64,000 nt of DNA from contig URKQ01000002.1 in NCBI GenBank assembly GCA_900548455.1, positions 62,001 to 126,000 on the forward strand, read 5' to 3'. A program made the translations under genes and the position numbers. This DNA is from an uncultured Clostridium sp. (GTDB lineage: Bacteria > Bacillota > Clostridia > Clostridiales > Clostridiaceae). Below the pieces are notes generated by a model, which saw only the letters and a program-made list of their open reading frames with translations, did no database searches and was not told the origin of the DNA. Below are positions 26,812-35,008 of this stretch, piece by piece (position 1 is the first letter of the stretch; each line of letters begins with the position of its first letter).

Positions 26812-28836
26812 CTATTTATATATATCTGAAAACTCTATTTTTATTCTTTCTGCATTTTCTTTCTCTGAACTATAAGTATTTCTATCAATAACCTCTTTAT
26901 TCTTGGATAATATATTAGGTAACTCTACTGTAAATTGACTTCCACCATCAACAATACTATCCACATAAATTCTTCCACTATGATTTTCAACAATTGACTT
27001 TACTAATGCCAATCCTATTCCACTACCTTCATGAGATCTTGTAAATAGTTCTTCACTTTGCACAAACTTATCAAATATTTTATCTTGCATATCTTCTGGA
27101 ATTCCTATTCCATCATCCTTTACTTGTATTTGAACTCTATCATCTAAGTCATGAACTTCAACCATAATAGTTCCTTTTTCTTTAGAAAATTTTACTGCAT
27201 TAGAAAGTAAATTTAACACAATTCTTTCAATATTACTTTTATCTATTCCAATTATTTTTTCCTCTACATCAGTATCAAACACCAATGTCATTCCTTTACT
27301 TTCAACATATTCAACAGCAGCCATTGTTATATCTTCAACAATTTTTACTATATCATAGTTTCCAAAATTCATCTTCAAATTTCCAACGTCTATTCTTGTT
27401 ACATCTATCAAATTGTTTATAAGCCTTAACAATCTGTAACTATTTACCTTCGTTAAATCCAAATATTTATTTAGATGATCATCCTCTTTATAATTATGTT
27501 GTAACACTTGAATTGTACTCAATATTATATTCAAAGGTGTTTTAAGTTCATGAGACATATTTGATATAAATTCAGTTTTAAGCTTATCATATTTAATAGC
27601 TTGTTCAAGTTTTAATTTATTTAATTGAGCTTTTTTTCGTTCAGTAATTTCCTGACAAAGTATTATAACAGATCTTCCATTAGTTATATTAATTCCCATT
27701 GTTGCCATTTCTATATCTAACGTGTCACCATTTAGTTTTTTTAATTTAACTTCTCTAAAATCTGTAAATCTACCTTTAAAATAAGCATTATAGTACATAC
27801 TTTTTACATCTTCTACATAGTCCGAATGTATCATTTCCAAAAACTGTTCTTTTTCTATACTTTTAATATTTTCTATATCTATATCTAAAATACGTCTTTG
27901 AGTATCATTTGCTAATTCAAACATATTGTCTGTATAAATCATAACTCCAAAGGGAAGCGATTTTAGCAATGTTACATAGTTATCCCTATTAGATATAAGT
28001 GTTTTTTCACCATTTACTCTCCTAGTAATATCTCTTAATAAAAATATAGAATAAATTTCTTCATCATTTCTAAAGCACATTGGACTTATTTCGCAATAAA
28101 CAATTTTTCCATCTTTTCTGATAATTTTTCGTTCCAATAAATTTTTTTTAAAATTATAATTGGAGTATTCCTGTCTCAAGAATGAGATATCCCTGTCCAT
28201 TTCTTGAACCTCAATTAACTCAAATAATCCCCTTCCAATGATTCCTTTTCCTTGTTCTATTCCAATTAAATCTTCTGCTGCTTTATTTAAGCTTTTAATC
28301 TTACCATTTTTTTCTATAACAACACCTGTTGCTGTAGCTTCCAATATAGCCTTATATAACATATAATTATTTTCATTGTCATCACTTTTTTTATTAGATA
28401 AAATAGTATAATTAAAATTTAAGTCTCCCTTGTTTATACTGTCCTCTTGATTTTCATTCAAAATTTTAAAGTAACTATCTTGGGAATCTAAATTTTTCAA
28501 TACTAATAATATCGCTATTTGGTTATCTATTTTAATTGTGTTTTTTATTATCTCTACTTCAACTTCCCCTAGGGTAGTGTTCATAATTCCCTTAATTTTG
28601 TTCGGAAATTTTTCCTCTTTACAACTAAAATAATCAGTATCATCATGAGCATCTTCACTACATACTTTTAAAATCAAATTAGCAATTAACCCTTCAATAA
28701 CCTTAAAGTCTTTAACTCCTAAAACTTTCAATGCTGAATCATTTGCATAAATAATGCAACTTCCATCATCTAAGACTATAATTGAATCTGAAATGTTGTT
28801 ATAAAACAATAAATCATTTTTATTTTCAAATTCCAT
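26812..28836 (-). CDS. Cytosolic multi-PAS sensor histidine kinase (orphan)
   Basis: 674 residues with no membrane segment. Three PAS-type modules can be followed: res 10-110 (SIIVLDDGSCIIYANDSAL), 160-275 (TATGVVIEKNGKIKSLNKAA) and 285-410 (LPFGVMIYTDNMFELANDT), then a HisKA domain with the phospho-accepting His in SNMSHELKTPLN (about 429) and an HATPase domain with LNLLSNAVKFS, DDGIGIP and GSGIGLALVKSIV. No response regulator lies nearby. In clostridia, orphan kinases of this kind can phosphorylate Spo0A directly or be part of regulatory chains, so a sporulation input is possible but unproven. The start at 28836 has GGAGGAACGTA upstream. Confidence 0.93.
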   Translation of the reverse strand: MEFENKNDLLFYNNISDSIIVLDDGSCIIYANDSALKVLGVKDFKVIEGLIANLILKVCSEDAHDDTDYFSCKEEKFPNKIKGIMNTTLGEVEVEIIKNTIKIDNQIAILLVLKNLDSQDSYFKILNENQEDSINKGDLNFNYTILSNKKSDDNENNYMLYKAILEATATGVVIEKNGKIKSLNKAAEDLIGIEQGKGIIGRGLFELIEVQEMDRDISFLRQEYSNYNFKKNLLERKIIRKDGKIVYCEISPMCFRNDEEIYSIFLLRDITRRVNGEKTLISNRDNYVTLLKSLPFGVMIYTDNMFELANDTQRRILDIDIENIKSIEKEQFLEMIHSDYVEDVKSMYYNAYFKGRFTDFREVKLKKLNGDTLDIEMATMGINITNGRSVIILCQEITERKKAQLNKLKLEQAIKYDKLKTEFISNMSHELKTPLNIILSTIQVLQHNYKEDDHLNKYLDLTKVNSYRLLRLINNLIDVTRIDVGNLKMNFGNYDIVKIVEDITMAAVEYVESKGMTLVFDTDVEEKIIGIDKSNIERIVLNLLSNAVKFSKEKGTIMVEVHDLDDRVQIQVKDDGIGIPEDMQDKIFDKFVQSEELFTRSHEGSGIGLALVKSIVENHSGRIYVDSIVDGGSQFTVELPNILSKNKEVIDRNTYSSEKENAERIKIEFSDIYK

Positions 28837-29011
28837 TACGTTCCTCCAATATAAATACTTAAACTAAATCACTTATTAATTTTACACTATATTTGATAAA
28901 AATTTTACATAAACTTTATATCATTATTCTACAAATTTTTACTGAAATCATTTTTAATAAATTATGTTATTACATAGAAACTTCATTGTAAGTTTTTTTT
29001 AACATATATAA

Positions 29012-29054
29012 CAAAAAAGACAATTGTTTTTGGAAACAATTGCCTCTTTTTTTT
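29012..29054. terminator. Bidirectional terminator between the kinase and BrkB genes
   Basis: Stem CAATTGTTT / AAACAATTG flanked by A6 on the left and T8 on the right, so it can end transcripts in either direction; here it most likely ends the BrkB transcript on the minus strand. Confidence 0.75.
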
Positions 29055-29109
29055 GATTTCATTTAATATCAATATACTTTTTAAAAATTAATAAATATTT
29101 TTTTTTTAC

Positions 29110-29937
29110 CTAATGCCTATTTTTATACTCTTTATCATAGGTAATTAGCGCATTTAATTCTCCACCTAGCAAAATGGTTGTGGAAGTTATGTTTAACCAA
29201 ATAAGTAAAACAATTATTACACCTATACTTCCATACAAATCTGTATATCGTCCAAAATTATTTACATAAAAAGCAAACCCTACTGAAAATATAATCCATA
29301 CTATACTTGTAAATATAGCTCCTGGAACAGCTTCTCTCCATTTTATTTTTCTAGAAGGAACTAGCCTATATATACTAGAAAAAACAATAATCATTCCACC
29401 TAATCCTATTGGATATCTAAGCCATTTTAAAAATTTAAGAATTCCGATATCTAACCCAAGCCATTCTACTAGAGCCTGACCTATCATTTCTCCAAAAACA
29501 ATAAATGTTAAGACAAATATAATCATAAAAGTTATTATAATCATAAAAACTATTGATAATATAATTACTTTAATCATATTTTTGTCTTCTTCTTCATCGT
29601 AAGCTCTATTTAAACCATATCTAATTGCTCTAAACGCTCTAGATGCAGCATATAAAGAAAAAATTAATGAGAATGATAACAAGTTCCCATTTCTAGCCTG
29701 CAATAATTGCAAAGCTAAATTAGATACAAGTTCATAAACTTGTTCAGGCATAATGTTATGCAACACACTAATAACTTCTATTGGATCTACTTTTATAAAT
29801 CCAATTAAAGCCATCATTAACATTATAAAAGGAAATGAAGAAAATAATATATCAAAGGCTAATTGAGATGCCAAGGATGATACATGATGATTTTTATATC
29901 TAGCAATTAATTTAAAAACATATTCAGTTATTTTCAT
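29110..29937 (-). CDS. YihY/BrkB-family inner membrane protein
   Basis: 275 residues with six membrane helices and the family signature DILFSSFPFIMLMMALIGF near the N-terminus, SRAFRAIRYGLNRAY in the middle (about res 112-126), and IFTSIVWIIFSVGFAFYVNNFGRYTDLYGSIG, quoted in two parts (SIVWIIFSVGFAFYV, then FGRYTDLYGSIG). Once mistaken for ribonuclease BN; the real function is unknown, with suggested transport roles. It is transcribed alone and followed by a hairpin terminator. Confidence 0.9.
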   Translation of the reverse strand: MKITEYVFKLIARYKNHHVSSLASQLAFDILFSSFPFIMLMMALIGFIKVDPIEVISVLHNIMPEQVYELVSNLALQLLQARNGNLLSFSLIFSLYAASRAFRAIRYGLNRAYDEEEDKNMIKVIILSIVFMIIITFMIIFVLTFIVFGEMIGQALVEWLGLDIGILKFLKWLRYPIGLGGMIIVFSSIYRLVPSRKIKWREAVPGAIFTSIVWIIFSVGFAFYVNNFGRYTDLYGSIGVIIVLLIWLNITSTTILLGGELNALITYDKEYKNRH

Positions 29938-30187
29938 ATATCATTCTCCTAAATTATAGTTATCTATTATAATAAAATCTTCAATTACAGATTTATTTAT
30001 TAACAATTAATTATACCACTCTCCTTGTTCTTATGGAATAATTTTCATTATTTCTATCAAATAATATACATAGGCAAACCTTAAAAATAATATTTAATTC
30101 TATTTACATAATATTTCAACATAATATGTATAATACATTGAAATTTAATTTATAATTATAATAGGTACAATTAAAGGGAGTGATATT

Positions 30188-30985
30188 TTGAAAATTGGAC
30201 TAGTACAAAATAATATATTATGGGAAAATAAATTATTTAATCTTAACTCAAGCAAAGACATTTTTAAAAAAGCAAAAGATCATAATATCGACCTCTTATT
30301 ATTTCCTGAATTATCTTTTACAGGTTTCTCTATGTCCATAAAAAACTTAGCTGACTTTCATTTAGAAACAGTAAACTACATTTCTAGTCTATGCAAATCC
30401 TATCACATTAATGCAGGAATAGGATATATTGAAGGAAATTTTGAAAGCATCAAAGGTAAAAATACTTATGCATTAATAGATTCTCGCGGTAAATTGCTAT
30501 GCAATTATACAAAAATACATCCATTTTCTTACGCAAATGAAGATAAGTATTATGAAGGTGGTAATCATTTAAATTTTTGTACTATTAATGACATCGATAT
30601 ATGTCCATTAATTTGTTATGATTTAAGGTTTCCTGAATTATTCCAAATTGCCTCAAAAAAATGTGATTTAATTACTGTTGCAGCAAATTGGCCAGCCTCA
30701 AGAAAAGACCATTGGATTACTCTTTTAAAAAGTAGAGCAATTGAAAACCAATGTTATATTGCAGGAATAAATAGAACTGGCATCGGTGATAAAATTAGTT
30801 ATAGTGGAAATTCCATGATTATCGACCCTTCAGGTAAGATTCTTTCCTATGCTGAAGATAACGAAGAAGATCTAATTATAGCAGATATAAATAAGGAAAG
30901 AGTTCAAGACATAAGAAATGCCTTTCCTTTAAAAAAGGATCGCAGAGAGAATTTATATTGTAATTTATTAAATTCCACTGTATAA
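30188..30985 (+). CDS. Carbon-nitrogen hydrolase (nitrilase superfamily)
   Basis: A 265-residue amidase-type hydrolase of the nitrilase superfamily. The Glu-Lys-Cys triad is complete: Glu41 in LLFPELSFTG, Lys109 in NYTKIHPF and Cys143 in PLICYDLRFPELF. These flanking sequences are closest to the Nit2/YafV branch (omega-amidase, deaminated glutathione amidase), but the substrate cannot be told from sequence. Translation begins at a TTG (30188) with AAAGGGAGTGAT just upstream. It is the first plus-strand gene of the window and probably co-transcribed with the small winged-helix gene behind it. Confidence 0.92.
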   Translation: MKIGLVQNNILWENKLFNLNSSKDIFKKAKDHNIDLLLFPELSFTGFSMSIKNLADFHLETVNYISSLCKSYHINAGIGYIEGNFESIKGKNTYALIDSRGKLLCNYTKIHPFSYANEDKYYEGGNHLNFCTINDIDICPLICYDLRFPELFQIASKKCDLITVAANWPASRKDHWITLLKSRAIENQCYIAGINRTGIGDKISYSGNSMIIDPSGKILSYAEDNEEDLIIADINKERVQDIRNAFPLKKDRRENLYCNLLNSTV

Positions 30986-31035
30986 TCTAATTAATAACTG
31001 TTATTAATAAATTATTAATGTCGTGAGGTGATACT

Positions 31036-31206
31036 ATGATAAACAAGGTGTTAGAAATCTTAAAAAACTCATCTGAACCACTAAAAGCTGGTGAAATTGC
31101 TGAGAAAGCTGGAATGGATAAAAAGGAAGTAGATAAAGCTATAAAGACGTTAAAAGCAGAAGATAAAATAGAATCTCCTAAAAGATGTTTTTATTCAGCA
31201 AAATAA
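31036..31206 (+). CDS. 56-residue winged-helix DNA-binding protein
   Basis: A short gene with a strong GAGGTGAT ribosome site five bases before the ATG. The product is MINKVLEILKNSSEPLKAGE followed by IAEKAGMDKKEVDKAIKTL and a basic wing (KAEDKIESPKRCFYSAK). This is the fold of a lone winged helix-turn-helix, as in archaeal and clostridial mini-regulators, where EIAEKAGMDKKEVDKAIK forms the helix-turn-helix. It is too small to carry a sensing domain. It lies 50 bases after the nitrilase-family gene and is followed by a repeat with a hairpin. Confidence 0.8.
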   Translation: MINKVLEILKNSSEPLKAGEIAEKAGMDKKEVDKAIKTLKAEDKIESPKRCFYSAK

Positions 31207-31207
31207 G

Positions 31208-31325
31208 ATGGCTGTCTCATTATCAATAAGGAATTAATTAAAATAAGCTAGCTTTGTAGTTTTAATATAACTAAGTATACATGAATATAGGGTCAGTCGT
31301 GCTAAATAATTAGTACGATGGCCCC
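31208..31325 (+). repeat. Interspersed intergenic repeat, copy A
   Basis: A 118-base stretch that shares the core AAGGAATTAATTAAAATAAG (31228-31247) and flanking GCTAGCTTTGTAG with the repeats at 44.2-44.5 kb (opposite strand) and 53.5 kb. It ends in a large hairpin (GGGTCAGTCGTGCTAA at 31290-31305 against TTAGTACGATGGCCCC at 31310-31325) that is also present in copy B. The hairpin may now serve as terminator between the winged-helix gene and the DUF2500 gene. Confidence 0.7.
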
Positions 31326-31352
31326 ATTTTAATATCACTTTATTTTACACTG

Positions 31353-31721
31353 TTAATTTCTAATAAATCCTTTATACCTAGTTCCTTGAAATGTAAGTTT
31401 GCCTTTATCTCCTTCTACTAACAAGCCATATTCCTCACCATAAACCCTAAGCTCAATTCTATCTCCACTTTCTACTTGAAAAGTTACATAATAGCTTGTA
31501 TCGTTTATATTTGTATTATTGTCATGATGATGATTCACATTAGTTCTTTTACTAACTATAGTAGCTTCCACTGTTAATTGAGGTGCACTATTATTTTTTC
31601 TCCATGTACCTAAACCTTTTATTATAGTAACGATAATCCCTACTATAACTATTGTGAAAATAACTGTAAATATAATTGGCATTAAACTTGTAAAAATACT
31701 AAAGCCAAACTCGCTATTCAT
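31353..31721 (-). CDS. DUF2500-family membrane protein
   Basis: 122 residues: one N-terminal membrane helix (about res 13-36), then a small beta-rich domain with LTVEATIVSKRTNV, SYYVTFQVESGDRIELRV, YGLLVEGDKGKLTFQGTRY and a terminal GFIRN. This is the pattern of DUF2500 proteins; function unknown. A His-rich loop (NHHHDNNTN, about 63-71) could bind metal but such loops vary. It ends near the repeat hairpin and has a GGAGGGAATCC ribosome site. It lies downstream of the M42 peptidase genes in the same direction. Confidence 0.8.
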   Translation of the reverse strand: MNSEFGFSIFTSLMPIIFTVIFTIVIVGIIVTIIKGLGTWRKNNSAPQLTVEATIVSKRTNVNHHHDNNTNINDTSYYVTFQVESGDRIELRVYGEEYGLLVEGDKGKLTFQGTRYKGFIRN

Positions 31722-31757
31722 GGATTCCCTCCTAATTAAATAACTTTATACATAAGA

Positions 31758-32750
31758 TTATAGTAATAAATAGTTGTATATAACTTCTATACCTTCTTCT
31801 ACATCCTTATAATTAACCATCTCTATATTAGTATTCTTATATCTTACTGGATATACCAATGTACCTGTTTTTATTCCTATTCCTTCTTTATGAATAGTTT
31901 TTCCGTCACTATGTTCTTCACTAAATATATATTGTGGATTTTTATTTAATTTCTCATAAACTGCTTCTAATTGCTCCTTAACTTCATGATGTATAAGCAT
32001 AGTTCTATCCATAAATTTTATTGCTGTTCCTTTTCCAAGAGATAATTTACCATCTCCACTTAACCCATCACCAGATGATTGTCCATCTATTACGAGTGCA
32101 TACATAGGATCAAAATCATAGGCAGCAGCTCTAGCTCCTCTAGCACCTAAATTATTTTGAGTAGAAAACACAAAATTTATTTCTTTGTCAATATTACTAC
32201 AAATCTCTTTGTTGCTAACTATCTTTTCAATTGCTTTTAACATCATATAGCACCCTACTCTATTATCTAATGCTGGAGCTATAATGTTTTTTTCTTCCTC
32301 TATAACATTAGATGTAATCATGCATACATCACCTTCTTTTACAAGTTCAAGGGCTTCTTCCTTACTTTCAACCCCTAGATCAATATACATATCATTTATG
32401 CTTCCATCTTTCTTCGTTATACACACTCTTCCGCAATTTCCATTTTCAAATTCAACTAAATTATTTACAAAAGATATCTCTTCAAACTCTCCTACCTTAC
32501 CAATACGTAGCATACCATTTTCTTCAATATAAAGTACTATAAACCCCATAGTGTCCATATGTGAAACTATCATAACTCTATTTTCTTCTAGTTCATTCTT
32601 TTCCCCAACATTTGCTATTACATTACCTAATTTATCTACTTTATTCTCTACATTAATAGAATTCAAATATTCTATTATTACTTCTCTTACTTCTTCTTCA
32701 TGACCGCTTACTCCAAAAGCGCCTACTAGCTCTTCAAATAATTTATTCAT
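31758..32750 (-). CDS. M42-family peptidase homologue, predicted inactive
   Basis: A 330-residue protein with the M42 (TET/FrvX) fold throughout, but not its active site. Kept: His64 and Asp66 (SHMDTMGF), bridging Asp162 (PALDNRVG) and Asp222 (VIDGQSS). Lost: the catalytic Glu and the neighbouring metal-binding Glu, which are Asn199-Asn200 here (STQNNLGARG instead of SVQEEVGERG), and the C-terminal metal His, which is Asn306 (VRYKNTN instead of CRYIHS). With neither catalytic base nor full metal set, hydrolysis is unlikely. M42 enzymes form dodecamers, so it may be a structural or regulatory subunit with its intact neighbours. It is 19 bases downstream of the next M42 gene. The frame is open and undamaged, so it is not a pseudogene. 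Confidence 0.88.
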   Translation of the reverse strand: MNKLFEELVGAFGVSGHEEEVREVIIEYLNSINVENKVDKLGNVIANVGEKNELEENRVMIVSHMDTMGFIVLYIEENGMLRIGKVGEFEEISFVNNLVEFENGNCGRVCITKKDGSINDMYIDLGVESKEEALELVKEGDVCMITSNVIEEEKNIIAPALDNRVGCYMMLKAIEKIVSNKEICSNIDKEINFVFSTQNNLGARGARAAAYDFDPMYALVIDGQSSGDGLSGDGKLSLGKGTAIKFMDRTMLIHHEVKEQLEAVYEKLNKNPQYIFSEEHSDGKTIHKEGIGIKTGTLVYPVRYKNTNIEMVNYKDVEEGIEVIYNYLLL

Positions 32751-32769
32751 TACTACTCTCCCTCCGTAA

Positions 32770-33798
32770 CTACATAGTTTTTAAATATGCTACAAGCAAT
32801 TTAATCGCATTTTGAACATCTGATTTAGCTGCTACAGACACAGCTGAGTGAATATATCTACAAGGTACTGAAATTGTTGCTATTTTAGCTCCTGAACCTG
32901 TACCGTGAAATGTTGCAGCATTATTTCCTCCAGCAATAGCCCTTCTTCTTTGATATGGTATCTTCAATTTCTCTCCAACTTCCATAATATCTTCAGCTAT
33001 ATCTTCATCAAATATACTGGTTAAATCCATTATTGATATGGCCGGACCCTTTCCTACTTCTGTAGCTCTTAAGTGTTTTGCAACACTTGGCATATCTGCA
33101 CAAATAGTACCTTCAATAGCAATTCCTACATCTGCCTTAGTATTAATGGCCCCTATAAATGCGCCTCTTTCACCTACTTCTTCTTGAACTGAAAAAACTC
33201 CATAGATATCTGCATCATAGCTTTCCTTTAATATTTCCATTAACACAAAGCATCCCATTCTATCATCAAAAGCCTTTCCTTTAACTAAGCCTTCCCCAAA
33301 TTCATCGTACTCTGTATCAAAAACTACATATTCTCCAAGTTCAATTAAAGCTTCACATTGAATTCTTGATTCTGCTCCTATATCGATACAACAATCATCA
33401 TAATTAAGTCCTTTTTTTCTTTCATCTTGTCCTTGAAGATGAATTGGTTTAGCACCTATAACTCCAGGAATTTTAGAAGGTCCAATACTCACTGTTTTAG
33501 ATGGTATAATTTTTGAATTAACTCCACCCAAAGCATTAAATCTCAATGTACCATCATCATTGTATCCTGTTATTATAAATCCAACTTCATCCATATGGGC
33601 ATCTATAACGATTCTTTTTCCTCTTCCTTTTTTATGAACAATTATGTTACCCATCTTGTCCACTTTCATTTCATCTACATAGGGTTCTACCTCATCTTTA
33701 ATAAAATTTCTAACTTCACCTTCATATCCAGATGGGCCATCTAAAGAGGTTAATTTATCTAAAATGCCTCCTTTTTTTAATTTTTCATCTAAAAGCAT
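32770..33798 (-). CDS. M42-family aminopeptidase (intact, middle copy)
   Basis: A 342-residue dinuclear metallo-aminopeptidase of the TET/YsdC family. All active-site residues are present: His68 and Asp70 (IDAHMDEVGF), bridging Asp178 (KAFDDRMG), catalytic Glu206 with Glu207 (SVQEEVGERG), acidic ligand Glu229 (AIEGT) and His317 (CRYIHSAVS). M42 enzymes trim short peptides downstream of proteasome-like proteases and some act as deacylases or glucanases. It overlaps the upstream paralogue gene by 10 bases. Substrate preference cannot be read from the sequence. Confidence 0.93.
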   Translation of the reverse strand: MLLDEKLKKGGILDKLTSLDGPSGYEGEVRNFIKDEVEPYVDEMKVDKMGNIIVHKKGRGKRIVIDAHMDEVGFIITGYNDDGTLRFNALGGVNSKIIPSKTVSIGPSKIPGVIGAKPIHLQGQDERKKGLNYDDCCIDIGAESRIQCEALIELGEYVVFDTEYDEFGEGLVKGKAFDDRMGCFVLMEILKESYDADIYGVFSVQEEVGERGAFIGAINTKADVGIAIEGTICADMPSVAKHLRATEVGKGPAISIMDLTSIFDEDIAEDIMEVGEKLKIPYQRRRAIAGGNNAATFHGTGSGAKIATISVPCRYIHSAVSVAAKSDVQNAIKLLVAYLKTM

Positions 33799-34832
33799 AT
33801 TAGTCCCTCCAAATCTTCTTCTTTAATATTTTCTATCAATTTTGCCATCATATATCCAACACTTTTTATATCTTCTATATTTACTGTCTCTACAGATGTG
33901 TGCATATATTTTATTGGAATAGATATTAATAGCGTTGCAACACCATCACCTGCTACTTGAATATCCCATGCATCCGTTCCTGTATCACCTGCTTCGACTT
34001 CTACTTGATATGGAATAGAATATTCCTTGCAAATATTCATAAGTCTCTTTCTTACTTTGGGATGAATATTCGGTCCTACACAAATAACTCCACCTTTGCC
34101 TAGCTTTGTATCTCCATTCTTTAGCCCATATCTACCACAGTCAAAAGTTACGTCTACAGCTATGCCAATATCTGGATTTATCCTGTTAGTTGCCGTTTTA
34201 GCACCCCTATGTCCAACTTCTTCTTGAGCTGAACATACAAAATATACATCCATATCATGATTAACATTTTTAAGTTCTTTTGCACATCTATAAAGAGCTA
34301 CGACTCCACTTCTATCATCAACAGTTTTTACACTAACATTATTATTTAAAAGTTCTTTATAGTTACCTTTTATAGTTATATAATCACCAGGCTTTATAAT
34401 TTTCTCTAAGGCGGCTTTAGAATAACCTGTATCTATTAAGAGAGATTCTATAGTTGTCGCCTTTTTTCTATCTTCTTCCGTCATTAGGTGAGGTGGCTTT
34501 ATTCCTATAATTCCATTTATGTCTTTATCTTTTCCATGAATTACAACTTCTTTAGACACCAACGTTTTAGGATCTATTCCGTTACCTTTAAATTCTAAAA
34601 ATCCATTTTCCTTTAAAGATGTCACTACCATAAAAACTTCATCTAAGTGAGCCATAAGCATGATTTTGCCTTTGCCTTTGCCCTTTTTATGAATAATCAG
34701 ATTATTTAAATTATCACTAGTAACTTCTCCAAATTCTGAAAATACATTTCCTACATAGTCGTGAAGCCAATCCTCTCTTCCACTAGGTCCATGTGACATA
34801 CAAAGTTCCTTTAAAAAAACTTTATCTTCCAT
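33789..34832 (-). CDS. M42-family aminopeptidase (intact, first copy)
   Basis: A 347-residue M42 peptidase and first gene of the three-gene array. Active-site residues: His62 and Asp64 (LMAHLDEVFM), Asp172 (TVDDRSGV), Glu204 and Glu205 (SAQEEVGHRG), Asp227 (AVDVTFD) and His311 (KYMHTSVE). It differs from the middle copy in the fourth ligand (Asp rather than Glu), as among M42 subtypes with distinct metal and substrate preferences, which suggests complementary specificities. The ATG at 34832 follows AAAGGGGCTGAAATT. Confidence 0.93.
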   Translation of the reverse strand: MEDKVFLKELCMSHGPSGREDWLHDYVGNVFSEFGEVTSDNLNNLIIHKKGKGKGKIMLMAHLDEVFMVVTSLKENGFLEFKGNGIDPKTLVSKEVVIHGKDKDINGIIGIKPPHLMTEEDRKKATTIESLLIDTGYSKAALEKIIKPGDYITIKGNYKELLNNNVSVKTVDDRSGVVALYRCAKELKNVNHDMDVYFVCSAQEEVGHRGAKTATNRINPDIGIAVDVTFDCGRYGLKNGDTKLGKGGVICVGPNIHPKVRKRLMNICKEYSIPYQVEVEAGDTGTDAWDIQVAGDGVATLLISIPIKYMHTSVETVNIEDIKSVGYMMAKLIENIKEEDLEGLICF

Positions 34833-34941
34833 AATTTCAGCCCCTTTACCTTAAAATTTATCCTTTCTAAAAGTATAACTTAATTGATAATTATTTACAA
34901 CTAATGATCTAGTATCACAAAAATCTCTGTTTTCCTATAAA

Positions 34942-34970
34942 TTAAAAAAGTGGCAAAGCCACTTTTTTAA
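34942..34970 (-). terminator. Terminator after addA
   Basis: Stem TTAAAAAAGTGGC / GCCACTTTTTTAA with a three-base loop, symmetric A and T tracts, 38 bases after the addA stop codon. It can also act on the plus strand. Confidence 0.8.
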
Positions 34971-35008
34971 TTTACCTACAACAAAAATACATAATTATAT
35001 TTTTTACT

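Noticed and set aside
31758..32750. The third M42 gene as a pseudogene
   Set aside because: The frame is full length, with good ribosome site and spacing and no stops or frameshifts. Changes are limited to active-site positions, which looks like change of function rather than decay.
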